Notes: generated by a model not told the origin, from the sequence alone. A stretch of DNA of 64,000 bases from Gambelia wislizenii (GCA_030847615.1 JAUMIR010000002.1:195531809-195595808), one strand, 5' to 3'. Positions 43,375 through 55,009 are shown, counted from the first letter of the stretch. Program-made: numbers and translations.

Positions 43375-43755
43375 TGAAGTCCAAGTGTCTTTAATATATC
43401 ATCCAGAGGACCTTTTCATCAGCCACCACCAGACAGTGGAATGACCTACTGGAAGAGATTCGACAGTTAAATACACTGTCAGAATTTAAAATGTTACTAA
43501 AGACCTATCTCTTCCGGCAGGCATACCCAGTTGATTTTAATCTATGGCTTTTAAATTTGTATAAATGATTTTTAATGTAATGTTTATTTTAATGTAACGT
43601 TTAATGTAATGTTTATTTTAATTGCACGTGTCTTTACTTGTGTGTTTTAATGATTTTATGTTATAGATCGTATTTTAATTCATATTGTACCCCGCCTCAA
43701 GCCTTGGGGAGAGGCAGCTAAGAAATAATGATAATAATAATAATAATAATAAATA
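43375..43755 (+). mobile_element. L2-like LINE 3' end with (AAT)n tail
   Basis: The plus-strand frame encodes RTFSSATTRQWNDLLEEIRQ, then LNTLSEFKMLLKTYLF, the typical end of an L2-type ORF2. It is followed by the 3' UTR (TACCCCGCCTCAAGCCTTGG) and an (AAT)n tail. Clade call from motif memory. Confidence 0.65.
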
Positions 43756-43984
43756 TGAGGCTTGAAAGAGATGGAATTGGTATGAGCTAGTGTCATCATC
43801 TAATATACACTTTGTTTCTGAACAGACATGTGAAACTGCCATATGAATGTATGTCTCCCTAAATATGTTTCCATAATATAGAGATGTAACATTTTGGGAA
43901 ATTTTGAAGCCCTCTGCCCCAAAAATATCCTGACCTCACTTCAGCAGGAATGGAAATGTGGGGGCAGGGATTGAAAAATCTTCA

Positions 43985-44175
43985 ACAAATTCATTAATAT
44001 TTACAAATATAAAGTCATTTTGTTATTTTAAGAACATAAAATATATTATCCACACTCAGCCTGCTCCGCACATATAAGTCAGGTTCAGAGAGATTAAATT
44101 AAAAATATGTTTTATTCAGACAATAATTACAAATTTAGAAACTTTTAAAGTTTTTTTTTGTTAAATATAATTAAA
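43985..44175. repeat. Unclassified dispersed repeat X, partial copy 3
   Basis: TTTTGTTATTTTAAGAACAT, AAAATATATTA and TTTATTCAGACAA are shared in order with 14826-14930. Confidence 0.45.
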
Positions 44176-44676
44176 TAAAGAAAGCTATTATCGATCCAAC
44201 AGACACAGAAGGTACTCATTTTCAGGGTGAGCTGGAAAAAAATGCTACATAAAATGTTATCACAATTATTACTTTGTGTTCCTCCTATTCTTTCACTGTT
44301 ACTATTTTCATGGATATCTAAAACTGAAGCTTTGCTTGGACTGAGCCATGATTTTCTACTCTTTCACATGTCAGTTTATTTCTGGATTTGTTGTATTTAC
44401 AAACACAGACCAATTCCCCCTGTCCCATTTTCTAGTAAATTAAGATACGTGAAGCAAGAGAAGTCAGAAAGTATACAATGGCCTTGCCATCACAGCATAC
44501 GACAGCTATACTTGACAGAATCCCAGACAAATAGTTGAAGATGTTCTGTTTCCTGCAAGTTCCTTTCCAATAATCAAGCCCTACGTTCAGATCATTTAAG
44601 GAGGAGCAAAGTCCAGTCAGCAATGTAAGAACACCTCATCTTAAACATTTTATTCCTTCTTCTGAAGTAAAGTACA

Positions 44677-44908
44677 GTTGTCCCTTCACATTCGCTGGGG
44701 TTTGGTTCCAGGACCCCCCGTGAATACCCAAATCCGTGAATACTCAAGTCCCATTATATGGAATGGCAGAGCAAAATGGTGTCCCTTATATAAGATGGCA
44801 AAATCAAGGTTTGCTATTAGGATTGTTATTTTTTAAAGAATATTTTTCAAGCCGTGAATACTCAAATCCGTGAATGTCAAATCCGTGAATGTGGAGGGAC
44901 AACTGTAT
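44677..44908. mobile_element. Tigger-like MITE, well preserved
   Basis: The ends TACAGTTGTCCCTTCACATT and GTGAATGTGGAGGGACAACT-GTA are inverted repeats of about 24 bp bordered by TA, the Tc1/mariner target. Inside are ATATGGAATGGCAGAGCAAA and ATATAAGATGGCAAAATCAA. Confidence 0.85.
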
Positions 44909-45159
44909 TTCATGAACATTTCTTTATAATTTTTCATGGGGGGAACAAAAAGGATTTGAAAAAAACAAAAACAAAGCCCCGTAAACTTCTCCCCCAATTT
45001 TTTTTCCAGGCCTGCACATCACAATCAGAATGTGCTAGTGATGCCGTCTTTCAGTAGCAAACCCAGTTTCGTCAGAATGCTTAGCCTGCTTTGTTGTTCA
45101 ATAGAAAGAACTCTACTGGCAACAAAGAACCTTTCAAGCAGGTAATGTGGACAGCTATG

Positions 45160-45745
45160 TTTTAAGACAGCCAGTGTGGTGAAGGGATCTGAGTATTGGA
45201 GTAGGACTCTGGGAGACCAAGACAGACAGTTGGCCCCCCACATTCACTGGGGTTAGGGGTGCAGGATCCCCATGAAAGTGAAAAAACACACAAATATTTC
45301 TAGGCCCCCCCCATATTTAACACACAAAAAGTATGATCCGAAGACTCAACCCACTGTGGATGACTTTGAGGTAGCGGGGTTCTTTCACAAGGCAGAAGTG
45401 GGCGGCTGGTGGGGCTTGCTGCCGCCGCCGCCTTTGCTGCTGTCCTACGCCATTTTTAATAGGGACTTACAAGCCTTGCCACACATCCTCAGTCTCATGA
45501 GGCTTGCAGTTCTCATTTAAAATACCACAGGGCAAAAGCAGAGATGGCAGCAATAATCCACAAAAGTTAAACCTGCAAATGTTGAGGGCTGACTGGAATT
45601 CTCCACACAGTCACAGAAGCCCAATGGGTGACATTGGGCAAGTCCCACTCTCTCAGGCAATGGCAACCCCCCTTTAAACGAAATCGTGCCATTTTTTTTT
45701 TAATGATAGTCACCTTAGGGTTACCATGAGTCAGAAACTACAGTA
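45160..45745 (+). mobile_element. tRNA-derived SINE split by a MITE
   Basis: The head (AGCCAGTGTGGTGAAGGGAT, GTAGGACTCTGGGAGACCAA) and body (GGGTGACATTGGGCAAGTCC, TTACCATGAGTCAG) belong to the same SINE family as 24325-24532. They are separated by the element at 45229-45594. Confidence 0.75.
45229..45594. mobile_element. Tigger-like MITE inside a SINE
   Basis: The left end CAGTTGGCCCCCCACATTCA and the right end CAAATGTTGAGGGCTGACTG are inverted. The interior is GC-rich (GCTGCCGCCGCCTTTGCTGC). Confidence 0.7.
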
Positions 45746-46049
45746 GCACCCCTGAATCCGCTGATTCATTATTTGCAGATAGTGATGGCGGGGGGGCTGG
45801 GAGGGGGAAGAACAGAGGAGGTGAGCTCGCCTGCCTCCTCCCTTCCCCCAGGAGGGTTCTGGAGGCACAGCAGAAATGGTGGGGGTGGGTGGGCAGGGGA
45901 GTGAGGGAAGAGGTAGCTTGCCTCCTTTTTCTCTTCTCCGGAGGGGAGATCTGGTGGAGGTGGTGAGTGTGTTCACTATTATCTGCGGATTTCACTATCT
46001 GCGGTAGGGCCCGGAACCAATCCTCCACAGATTTGGGGGTCCTACTGTA
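45743..46049. mobile_element. Tigger-like MITE
   Basis: The left end CAGTAGCACCCCTGAATCCG and the right end CAGATTTGGGGGTCCTACTG are inverted, bordered by TA on both sides. The interior is G/C-rich. It is the same family as the nested element at 34271-34530. Confidence 0.75.
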
Positions 46050-47406
46050 CTTGAAGGCATGCAACAACACTTTAAGAACAATACGCTACTTTATTAGAGA
46101 TAGCATCTTATGGCTAAAGGTAGCCTGGACAACTGGGGCCCCAACACACAGAGAAACTATTCACGAGGAAGGAATAGGTTCTCAACGTCAGCCTTGGATT
46201 TTTCCCTATGGGCATCTCATTCTTACAGATCCAATTGTTTGTATTGAAATTAACCAAATGTGACAGATGATAGGACACTTGCAATTTTACTAACTGTATG
46301 CAACAGAGGATTCTGGCAGGTAGAGCTTATAATGCTTGGCTGAGAAAAGTTCTCTCTTTTACTGGTAAAGATATAAGAGCCCTATCCTTCTTCTTATCTG
46401 GTTACCCATCATTTACTTTCTTGTTTTCTCATTTGTGAAAAAGTTAATCTTGGGAATGAAACAGCACTAAATGTCTAAATCCCCAAAGCAATCTACGGGC
46501 ACAATGCACCATTAGAATTAATGGGACTTCAGCTGCCAGGATGCTTTGGGGATTGGAACCTAAGCTGTCAGCCATTCTGGTCACAATATGAGGAGCAAAG
46601 GAACAAATAAATCTTCTTTTTGACAGAAAGAATTTATTAACATTCCTTGTCAACAAACAGCAGTTCTAAGACAATACTTACCTCACTTTTACCCACCCAT
46701 CCCAAGTTCTATACAGCCTGATTGATTTTTGGATCAGAGTGATCAACTGTTTGGTTTTATTGGAGATAATCCAAAACTGTACCAGCAAGCAGAAATTCAA
46801 CAAATCTTTGATAAATGAATCAAATAGGTACAAATGCCTCATTTAAACTGACCAGCAGAAATTCTACAACTGCAGTGCTTTAACCAAGTACAAGACACAT
46901 TATATAATCATATTAAACGTACTCAGAATCAAATTCAAACTGCTCTGTTTTTAAAAGTTCACAGGAGTGTGAAGGAATTCAGTTTATAGGAGGGCAATAA
47001 ATGTCATTTACATTTTAAATGTTCTGTTGTTACATTAACCACAGGATTTATCTATCTATTCATTTATTTTATTTATGTGATGTCGAAGGCTTTCACAGCC
47101 AGCATCCATAGATTTTCCTTGTTTTTTTTCTGGGCTGTGAGGCCGTGTTCTGATATTCCGCCTGCACCTGTGGTTGACATCTTCAGAGAATGTTTGGGTA
47201 GGAGTGTGTATGGAGTTTATATACAGTGAACCCCTGTTGGGGAATATATGTAAATTTGTGTATTTGAATGGTTAGTTTCTGGGTTTAGAAATGCAAGGCT
47301 CGGTAGTGTCTGTTTGGCTAATGGTTGGTTGATGGCCCATTATCTGCTGGAAATCCCCCTGTCCCTAGGTGGAATTCCTTTGTAAGTGTTGAGTTTTGAT
47401 TCTATT

Positions 47407-47820
47407 TTATTTCAAAACTGGGAGCCAGATTTTGTTTACTTTTAGGGTTTCTTCTTTCCTGTTAAAGTTGTCCAGGTGTTTGCGAATTTCAATAGCTTCT
47501 CTGTGCATTTTGACATGATAGTTGTTGGTCTGGTCCAGAATTTCTGTGTTTTGAAATAACACTTTGTGTCCAGTGTGGTTTCTAACATGTTCTGCTACTG
47601 CTGATTTTTCTGGCTGGCCCAGTCTGCAGTGTTTCTCCTGTTCCTTGATTTGTCTTTGCACACTGCATTTAGTGGTCCCTATGTAAATTTGTCCACAGCT
47701 GCATGGTATGTAGTAAACTCCTGCAGCTGTGAGAGGGTCTCTTTTGTCCTTCGCTGAGCGTAGCATTTCTTGGATTTTCTTGGTTGGTCTGTAGATTGTT
47801 TGGAGGTTGTGTTTCCTCAT
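47407..47820 (-). pseudogene. Penelope GIY-YIG endonuclease domain
   Basis: 137 open codons include GVYYIPCSCGQIYIGTTKCS, the GIY-YIG signature of Penelope elements with the Cys pair between its two halves. QPEKSAVAEHVRNHTGHKV and HREAIEIRKHLDNFNRKEET follow. The endonuclease is C-terminal to RT in this family, as here (RT lies at higher coordinates on the minus strand). Frames between it and RT are broken. Confidence 0.9.
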
Positions 47821-48200
47821 CAGTTTCCCTATTCTGTCTGTGATTCCTTTGATGTATGGTAAAAATACCTTCCCTTTGGGTGGCTGTTTTTCTTCTTCAT
47901 TCCTGTGTTTTTTTCTGGGTCTGGCTGCTCTTGTGATGTCTGATCTGGAGTAACCATTAGCCTGTAGGGCCCAGTTAGGTGCTTCAGTTCGTCCTCCAGG
48001 TAGTGGGGTTCACAGATCCTTTTTTCACGGTCTACCAATGTTTTTATTGTGCTTCTTTTTTGTCCTGGGTGATGATTGCAGTTCTTGTGTACGTATCTGT
48101 CCATGTGTGTGGGTTTTCTATATACCTTGTGGCCTAACCGTTGGTTTGGTTTGTGGATAACTAGGACATGTAAGAATGGCAGTGTTCCTTCCTTTTCTTT

Positions 48201-48835
48201 TTACACCGTGAATTGGATATTTGGGTGGATGCTGTTCAGGTGGTTCAGGAATGAGACCAAATCTTCTTCTCCGTGGCTCCAAATGGTGAAAGTGTCATCC
48301 ACATATCTGAACCATGTTGTGGGCTTTTTTGGTGCTGTTTCCAGGGCTTGCTTTTCAAAATGTTCCATGTAAAAGTTTGTTATCACGGGGCTCAGAGGGC
48401 TACCCATGGCTACCCCATCTATCTGTTCATCGAATTTGTTATTCCACTGGAAGTAGCTTGTGGTGAGGGAAAGTTTGAATAAGGCCGTGATGTCCTCAGG
48501 AAATATTTGTTGGATGAGTGCCATGGTGTCCATTATGGGGACTTTGGTGAACAAGGAGACAACATCAAAGCCGATCAGTCTGTCGCCAGGTTTCAGTTCA
48601 ATGTTTTTGATTTTTCTATGAAGTGAGCCGAGTCTTTGATGTAGTGAGGGGTTTGTCATATGTGGGTTTGTAATTGTGTGGCCAGAAACTTGGCCAAGTC
48701 ATACGTGGGGGATCCAATGGCGCTCACTATAGGTCAGAGTGGAATGGAATCCTTGTGGATCTTGGGAAGTCCATACAGTATTGGTGGGAGAGCCTCTGAT
48801 CTGCAAAGATTCTGGTGTATGATTGGCTGAATTGA
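48201..48835 (-). pseudogene. Penelope reverse transcriptase
   Basis: Frame 48201-48659 encodes DRLIGFDVVSLFTKVPIMDT, then GVAMGSPLSPVITNFYMEHF and TTWFRYVDDTFTIWSHGEED, the RT motifs with an intact YVDD. A broken frame at 48660-48835 holds the upstream LPKIHKDSIPL and GSPTYDLAKFLA blocks characteristic of Penelope RT. Confidence 0.92.
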
Positions 48836-48855
48836 TGAGTTCTTGATCAAGCATT

Positions 48856-49022
48856 TGTATATAAACTCCACACACACTCCTATCCAACCATTCTCTCAAG
48901 ATGCCAGCCACAGATGCAGGCAAAACGTCAGAAATAAACTCTTCTAGAACATGGCCTCACAGCCTGGAAAAAAACCAAGGAAAATCTATGGATGCCAGCT
49001 GTGAAAGCCTTTGACTTCACAT
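48856..49022 (+). repeat. Penelope terminal repeat with damaged hammerhead core
   Basis: It runs from ATAAACTCCACACACACTCC to CTTTGACTTCACA. The hammerhead-like boxes at 48891-48933 have CTCAAGA instead of CTGAAGA and AAAA instead of GAAA, so the core is damaged. Confidence 0.75.
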
Positions 49023-50945
49023 TGAACGTCTCTATGGGGAGAAACTGTTCCAAGACACCCAGAGACTAGCAAAACTCCGGACCAGGAGAGCACATCTACT
49101 CTGTTCATTAACTTTCTTGTTATGATGCAGAGACACAGAAGCCATACCAAACTTTCTCAGAGCAAAAAGGACATTAAAATCCCCACAGGCCAACAGGATC
49201 TACAACAGAATGAAAAAAGCACTGTTACGAGAGAGAATACACACCAGCCGCAAAGACCTGGCCAACACAGACAAGGAGCTATTATCACTCCACCTCAACT
49301 TCAGTCAAAAAATGAACACCCAAGACTGGGACAAAATTGACAACCTCATCTACAGAAAAATGGAAAAAGATATGGTGATTCTCTCTCTCTCTCTCTCTCT
49401 CTCTGGCTTTTCTTCGCAAATGAAGATTCAGGAAGGACTCATCCCACACTTTCTGCAAGCGCACTGATGACTAAAAAGGCCAATCCGACATAAACAAGTC
49501 CGACATAAACAATCCGACATAAACAGAAAGCACAGCAGAAGGTCTCCTTGGGTGATGTTTTTGGGTTGTGATTCCTTCTGCATTGTCGTTTCTCTTCAAG
49601 ACTTGTTCGGCGTGAGTTCTCAAATAAGGCTGCAGCATTGTGGATAGTGCGTCTCCATGCCTCCCGATGTGAGGCCAGGGCGGACCACTGTTGGTGATCA
49701 ATTTGGCCGAGCCTGAGATGTTGTTTCAGGGGGTCTTTGTATCGCTTTTTTGGAGCACCCCTCTTACGCTGACCCGTGGCAAGTTCACCGTAGAGTAGTA
49801 TTTTTGGGAGGTGATGGTCCTCCACCCTAGAAACGTGCCCTGCCCAGCACAGCTGTGTTCTCAATATCATGGCCTCAATACTGGTGATCCCTGCTTGCTC
49901 AAGGACAGCAACATTCGTCACATAGTCAGTTAGTGTATATTTAGGATTGTGTGTAGACAGCACTGATGAAAGCGCTTGAGGAGTCGTAGGTGGTGGCAAC
50001 AGGTGACCCATGTTTCAGATCCAAAAAGGAGGATAGACAGTACAATGGCTCTATACACACTGATTTTTATGCTTTGCCTCAGGTGTTTATTGCTCCAGAC
50101 TCTTTTGTGAAGTCTTCCAAATGCAGTGTATGCCTTTGCTAATCTGTGATCGATCTCTTTGTCAATCTTGAAAAATGAACACCCAAGACTGGGACAAAAT
50201 TGACAACCTCATCTACAGAAAAATGGAAAAAGATATGGTGATTCACACTGAAAGGCAGAAACAAAAGTTTGACAAAGGCCACAAACACCAACAGAAACAC
50301 CAGCTGGACACATCACAGACTATTATCAACCTAACAGAACAGCAACTTTCAAAAGAAGAAACATCCATCCTGTCCAAAGGAGGCAATTTTGCAGTTACCA
50401 CCACCAGAATCCCAGTTGAAAACATCATCGCCCATGTTGAATCTACCTTCTACCATCTCTCAGAGGAAGAGGCAGAAGAGATAAGCGGAGAAACAGCTAG
50501 GATCCTGAGGAAGGCAAAAACACCATCCAGCAACATAACCATTAAAAAAAAGAAAAAGAAAAGAAAAGCCATCTAGGATCTTAATGCAGACCCAGAAATC
50601 ATTATTCTCCCAGTAGACAAAGGCAATGCCACAGTAATCGTGGAAACAGAAAAATACAGGCAAAAAATAAGGGAACTCTTGGACCCTGTAACATACAGAA
50701 AACTCAAGCAAGACCCGACCAACAAAATCACCAGAAAAACAAATGCCTTGATCAAGACCTCATCAATTCAGCCAATCATACACCAGAATCTATGCAGATC
50801 AGAGGCTCTCCCACCAAGACTGTAGGAGCTTCCCAAGATCCACAAGGATTCCATTCCACTCTCACCCATAGTGACTGCCACTGGATCACCCACGTATGAC
50901 TTGGCCAAGTTTCTGGCCACACACTTACAAACCAACATAGGACAA
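49023..50945 (+). pseudogene. Penelope N-terminal ORF and RT start, plus copy, split by a LINE
   Basis: The first part (about 49023-49381) encodes MKKALLRERIHTSRKDLANT, then NTQDWDKIDNLIYRKMEKDM. After the insertion the frame at 50175-50576 repeats NTQDWDKIDN and continues to EEEAEEISGETARILRKAKT and a Lys-rich run. A further frame has ADPEIIILPVDKGNATVIVE and SEALPP, then KIHKDSIPLSPIVTATGSPT. The core RT and endonuclease are absent, and the partial terminal repeat follows at 50946. Confidence 0.85.
49382..50170 (-). mobile_element. Unassigned LINE (same family as 18035-19707), 5'-truncated
   Basis: The minus-strand frame 49439-50011 encodes [20 protein letters not shown], then [40 protein letters not shown] and a Cys pair (CCAFC). 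Upstream broken frames have AYTAFGRLHKRVWSNKH and LFGSETW. The 3' end (left) is a (CT)n on the plus strand, i.e. a (GA)n tail. A 74-bp direct duplication flanks it. Confidence 0.85.
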
Positions 50946-51035
50946 ATCTGCCAGCCACAGATGCAGGCGAAACATCAGAAGTAAATTCTTCCAGAACACA
51001 GCCTCATAGCCCAGAAAAAAACCAAGGAAAATCTA
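50946..51035 (+). repeat. Penelope terminal repeat, partial, with 3' half of hammerhead
   Basis: TGCCAGCCACAGATGCAGGC, GAAACATCAGAA and CCAAGGAAAATCTAT mark the terminal repeat. The CUGANGA half is missing because the repeat is joined to coding sequence just upstream. Confidence 0.75.
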
Positions 51036-51452
51036 TTTTATTTATATCCCACCTTTTCCCCAAAATTGGAGATATGCATAATAACCTCAAAGAAGCACAT
51101 ACGGTAATAACCTCAAAATCGTGCATAATAACCTCAGTTCAATAACTACTTTTCTAGCTTCAGAAAGCAAGAATTCAAATCACTTGGGTATTTCAGGGAT
51201 AAGACTGGCGATAACTAAGGTCACAGACTTGGCCTATTTGATTACAAACAAAATGTGCAACCCAGGATCAATCCTTTACAAAATCATACCTAGCAATTTG
51301 GCACACAAGCATGCAGATGATTAAGAAAAGGAAAGCGGGGGATGGGGATGCCAGGCCACAGGTTAAGACTGACCCAAGAAATCCTCTGCAATGGCAGGAA
51401 AGGGGAATTACCTGGAGGTAGGGTACAGAGCAAAAGGGAAATGTGAAAGGAC

Positions 51453-51522
51453 TATTATTTTTTAAAGAATATTTTCAAGCCATGAATACTTAAATCCGTG
51501 GATACGGAGGGACAACTGTACT
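51453..51522. mobile_element. Tigger-like MITE, end fragment
   Basis: TTTTTTAAAGAATATTTTCA and GGATACGGAGGGACAACTGT-A match the right end of 44677-44908. Confidence 0.7.
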
Positions 51523-52026
51523 GTAGTAACACGAATTGTAAGGTGTATAGCTGGATGTACGGGTTAAATAAATGTCACATTATTTGTGAGTATGATTATG
51601 ATTTTGTCTAGAAAAACAGAAATGTACTAGTGAGCTAGGTATGGAGTAACTCTGCAGTTCTGTTGCTACGGGCAGATCGTTTTACCTGGTGGGATGTAAA
51701 ATCACAGCAACTTGGAAGGATTAGGCTGATGGATGTGAATGAATTCCTGATTTTTTTTTGTTGCCTTGCCAGGTTTCTATCCTCTAGACCTCTAGAATGG
51801 GAACATAGCATGGATGGTGGACACAGCTGCTCCTAATCAGCCTCTTCTACTGGGTTGGGGCAATCTAGGCCCCTAGTTTTCTACAGAGCTGCTGGTGAGG
51901 AAAAAAGTGGGACACAAACTAGATAAATGTGGACAGAAAATACTGGAATATTCCAACTAAACAGAGGCTAGATACTATCTGAAAGCCCACTCTGGCTGCT
52001 GTGGTGGTAGTGAAGATACTATTCTT

Positions 52027-52252
52027 TGTGAAGTCGAAGGCTTTCATGGCCAGCATCCATAGATTTTCCTTGGGTGTTTTCTGGGCTGTAAGGCCGTTTT
52101 CTGGAATAGCTTCTTTCTGACATTTCGCCTGCATCTGTGGCTGGCATCTTAAGAGAATGGTTGGGCAGGAGTGTGTCTGGGGTTTATATGCTGTGAACCC
52201 CTGTAGTGGACTGTATGTAAATTTGTGTAATTGAATGGTTAGCTTCTGGGTA
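52027..52252 (-). mobile_element. Solo Penelope terminal repeat
   Basis: The full-length terminal repeat runs from TGAAGTCGAAGGCTTTCATG to TTAGCTTCTGGGTATA. Its hammerhead-like boxes (52115-52157, minus strand) keep GGC-GAAA but have CTTAAGA for CTGAAGA and TGTC for CGTC. Confidence 0.8.
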
Positions 52253-52412
52253 TACAAGCAACCAAATTATCTCATTTAATAAGAGATTATACCAGAACAC
52301 TATTTTTAACTACTTGTGAAAATTATTGTATTATCAGTAATACTATTACTAGATGGCAAGGTTTTATTTTTATATACAGTAATTGGTTATTAGAAACTAA
52401 ATTTAGTACACC

Positions 52413-52940
52413 ATGAAGCTTGAATGGGAAGCAGATTTAGAAATTTCTGAAGAAAATTTGAAGAAAATACTGACCTCGCCTTCATATAAACCAAACTCAG
52501 GTTTTGCCAAAACAAAATGTATTGGTATTTATGTCCTGTTCAACTTTCAATGTTTCTATAAAAATGTATCTATAAGCTTGCTGGAGAGGATATGGTGAAT
52601 GTGAATCCCTTAAATATATGTGGTTTGAATGTCCAACAATGAAATCTTTTTGGGAACAAAAGATTTTCCCATATGACAAAGCAGAATACACATACCCATA
52701 GAGAATTACTGGTATTGGCAACAAACAACTTAAACATAAAGATTTGATTGGATTTCTCCTTGCTGCAGCCAGGGCTGAAATTGCTCAGTGATGGAAAACT
52801 CTAAATAGACTCACTCACTCAGTGCAATTGGCTCAACAGAATTTGGACAACAGCCCTACTAGAAAAACTGACAAGTAAATTAAAGTATGTGAACAGAGAA
52901 AAAGACACTGATACAAAGCCTGGCCAAGTGACTAAGGCGA
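52413..52940 (+). pseudogene. L1-type ORF2 C-terminal fragment
   Basis: Broken plus-strand frames show MKLEWEADLEISEENLKKIL, then ECESLKYMWFECPTMKSFWE and GFLLAAARAEIAQ. These are the C-terminal regions of an L1-like ORF2. The fragment is heavily decayed. Confidence 0.55.
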
Positions 52941-53038
52941 GTGCTGAGTGCCACTTTGCAGCAGTGCAAGGTTTCTACATGCCCTAAAAGGCAATGGTGA
53001 GACCTTTGTTGAAAAAAACATCCTTGAAACTCAGCATG

Positions 53039-53277
53039 TGCGTGTGTGTAAGTGCCTTCAAGACACCTGTCAACTTATGGCAACCCAATGAATTTCATAG
53101 GCTTTCCTTAGGCAAGGAATAAATACTCAGAGGTGGTTTTGCCAGTTTCTTCCTCTGAAATATAGCCTACAGCAACTGGTATTCAGTTGTGGTCTCCCAT
53201 TCAAGTACTAATCAGAGTTAACCCTGCTTAGCTTCCAAGATCAGACAGGATCTGGTGCCGTTAAGGTATTTAGGCAC
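53039..53277 (-). mobile_element. 5S rRNA-derived SINE, well preserved
   Basis: On the minus strand the head (53277 leftward) reads as 5S rRNA. GCTAAGCAGGGTTAACTCTG corresponds to the 5S box A/intermediate element, and AGTACTTGAATGGGAGACCA to box C. The LINE-like tail ends CCATAAGTTGACAGGTGTCT, TGAAGGCACTTAC, then a (CA)n run. The 5S part spans about 110 nt. Confidence 0.9.
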
Positions 53278-53439
53278 CCATACTGGACAATTATTGACCA
53301 GTGTCTTGTATTCTATTCCTGAGCAAGTTACTGGAGTATGTGGTGGTCTCTCAGCTCCTGGGGTTCCTGGATAAGCTGAATTATCTACACCAGGGGAACT
53401 GGGAGGATTACTGTAAGAACACATAACTCCCTTGCTATG

Positions 53440-53990
53440 ACAGCTTCACTGACTACCAGTCTGCTTCTAGATACAACAAAATATGCTGATTATGATCTAC
53501 AAACCCCCATATGACTTGAGTCCAAGCTATCTGAAGAACTGTATCTGCTCTTACATCTATCTGCCTGGGATTTGAGATCTTGGGAGAGAGTTCCTTCTCT
53601 GAGTCCTGCCACTCTCAAGAGGCAAATCTGATGAGGATATGAGAATCCTCCTATCAGAGGATGTCAGTGACTGCTCCCAGGACCTGGAATTCCCTACCAT
53701 GTGGGCTAGGATAGTACGTTTTTGCCAGGAGGCAAAACCTTTTTTTTTTTTTTTAAATTCAGGCAGGCTTTTTGGCAAGTGGTCCACTGCGAAGGAAAAA
53801 GCTTTTACTGAGTGGGTGCTGTATTTTCTTAATGGCTGAGTTTTAAATTGTGCTTTTAATTTATTTTACTTATTTGACCCTTTCTGCTTTAACTGAATTT
53901 TTATTCAGACTTACTGTACTGTGAACTACTTTGAGTCTCATTTCCAACAGAAAGGTGTGACAGCAACCTACTCAATCAATCAATGTAACA
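53440..53990 (+). mobile_element. L2-like LINE 3' part
   Basis: The broken plus frame has MIYKPPYDLSPSYLKNCICS, then a region corresponding to RxWNSLP-type sequence (CAGGACCTGGAATTCCCTAC). It is followed by a TTTGAGTCTCATTTCCAACA tail and CAATCAATCAATG. The clade is inferred from the LHWLP/YKxxxxLxPxYL layout. Confidence 0.55.
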
Positions 53991-55009
53991 AAGGAGTCCA
54001 GTTAACCTTAATCATATTTAATAAATACAGCAATTAACAATTCTATGCTGTATTTCCATATTCCTCCCCACAAAATAGGAATGCTGCCTAGAACCCAATG
54101 ACAGAAGATGAAATTCCAAGAGCTTCTGAACCTTATCAGAAATATCCAGTAGGTTAGAGGGCGATTCATATAAAAGGCTTTTCTGCTGAAGAAAAAGGGT
54201 ATCTAAGCGTGCAGTATGCAAATAACTGTGAACATCTGACTGAATTTGGCTAATATATGTTGTGTAATTAACATGGGTCTAACCATCTGCTCATGCATGT
54301 TTGATGATCAAGTGTCTCAGTCAAGCGGAAATGCCAGTCTTGGCCAACACTCCTGAAGCCTGGGTTCTGGCTTCTGATTTTGCAAAATCAACATTTTGGC
54401 CAAATAGCTGAATTTTCTTGATCAAAAACTTTCATCCCATGAGGATGCAGATTCACCTCTCGGGTGGTATAGATTAATACCAAGCTAATTTTCCCCATGG
54501 CAACCCATTATCATATCATTCATGTGGAGTAGAAAAGCCATATCATTCATGTGGAGTAGAACATTACAAATGCTACAATAAAATGGTGAAAGATCTAGAA
54601 TGAATATGGATTGATGGACAATGGAGGCAGCTGGAATCTTCAGTGCTTAGCATAATGTACCAGATGTTGTGAAGTGGAATTCAAGACTGCTTGGGTAAGC
54701 AGAGCTTCTAGGAGAATCTGGATGGTAGAAAGGAATAATTCTTCTGAATTTCTAACCTCCTATATAAAAAAAGATAGCTCTGTTATCATAACACCCCTCT
54801 ATTCTCCTTCCTCAAGATACAAAAAAAGTTCAGTTTTATTATATGGACAACAGCATACATAACTCCACATACAGGCCCAGCATCACCATATTCTTCCCCT
54901 GCAACCTTCATAAAACACTTTTACTCTAAGGAAGAAACAAATAAATGTCTTATTTGAAACAAACACCTTGATGTTTGCACAAAACTCATTCTAGCAGCAA
55001 AAGGAAGAA

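Larger units (their letters stand above)
47077..51035. mobile_element. Penelope-like composite: two copies head to head
   Basis: A minus-oriented copy (47077-48855: terminal repeat, GIY-YIG, RT) abuts a plus-oriented copy (48856-51035: terminal repeat, N-terminal ORF, RT start, partial terminal repeat). The whole is flanked by TTTTATTTAT (47067-47076 and 51036-51045), so it looks like one insertion event. About 190 nt of the RT start is present in both copies in opposite orientation. The plus copy is itself split by a LINE at 49382-50170. Confidence 0.85.

Noticed and set aside
46470..46565. Inverted CCCCAAAGCA / TGCTTTGGGG blocks as a stem-loop
   Set aside because: Only about 12 nt pair across a 70-nt loop. 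This is probably the remnant of an old MITE and too weak to call.
53160..53277. Genuine 5S rRNA gene
   Set aside because: It matches 5S over most of its length but has many substitutions, lacks a terminator-proximal 5S end, and is fused to the same LINE-like tail as the copy at 11668-11880. It is therefore a SINE.
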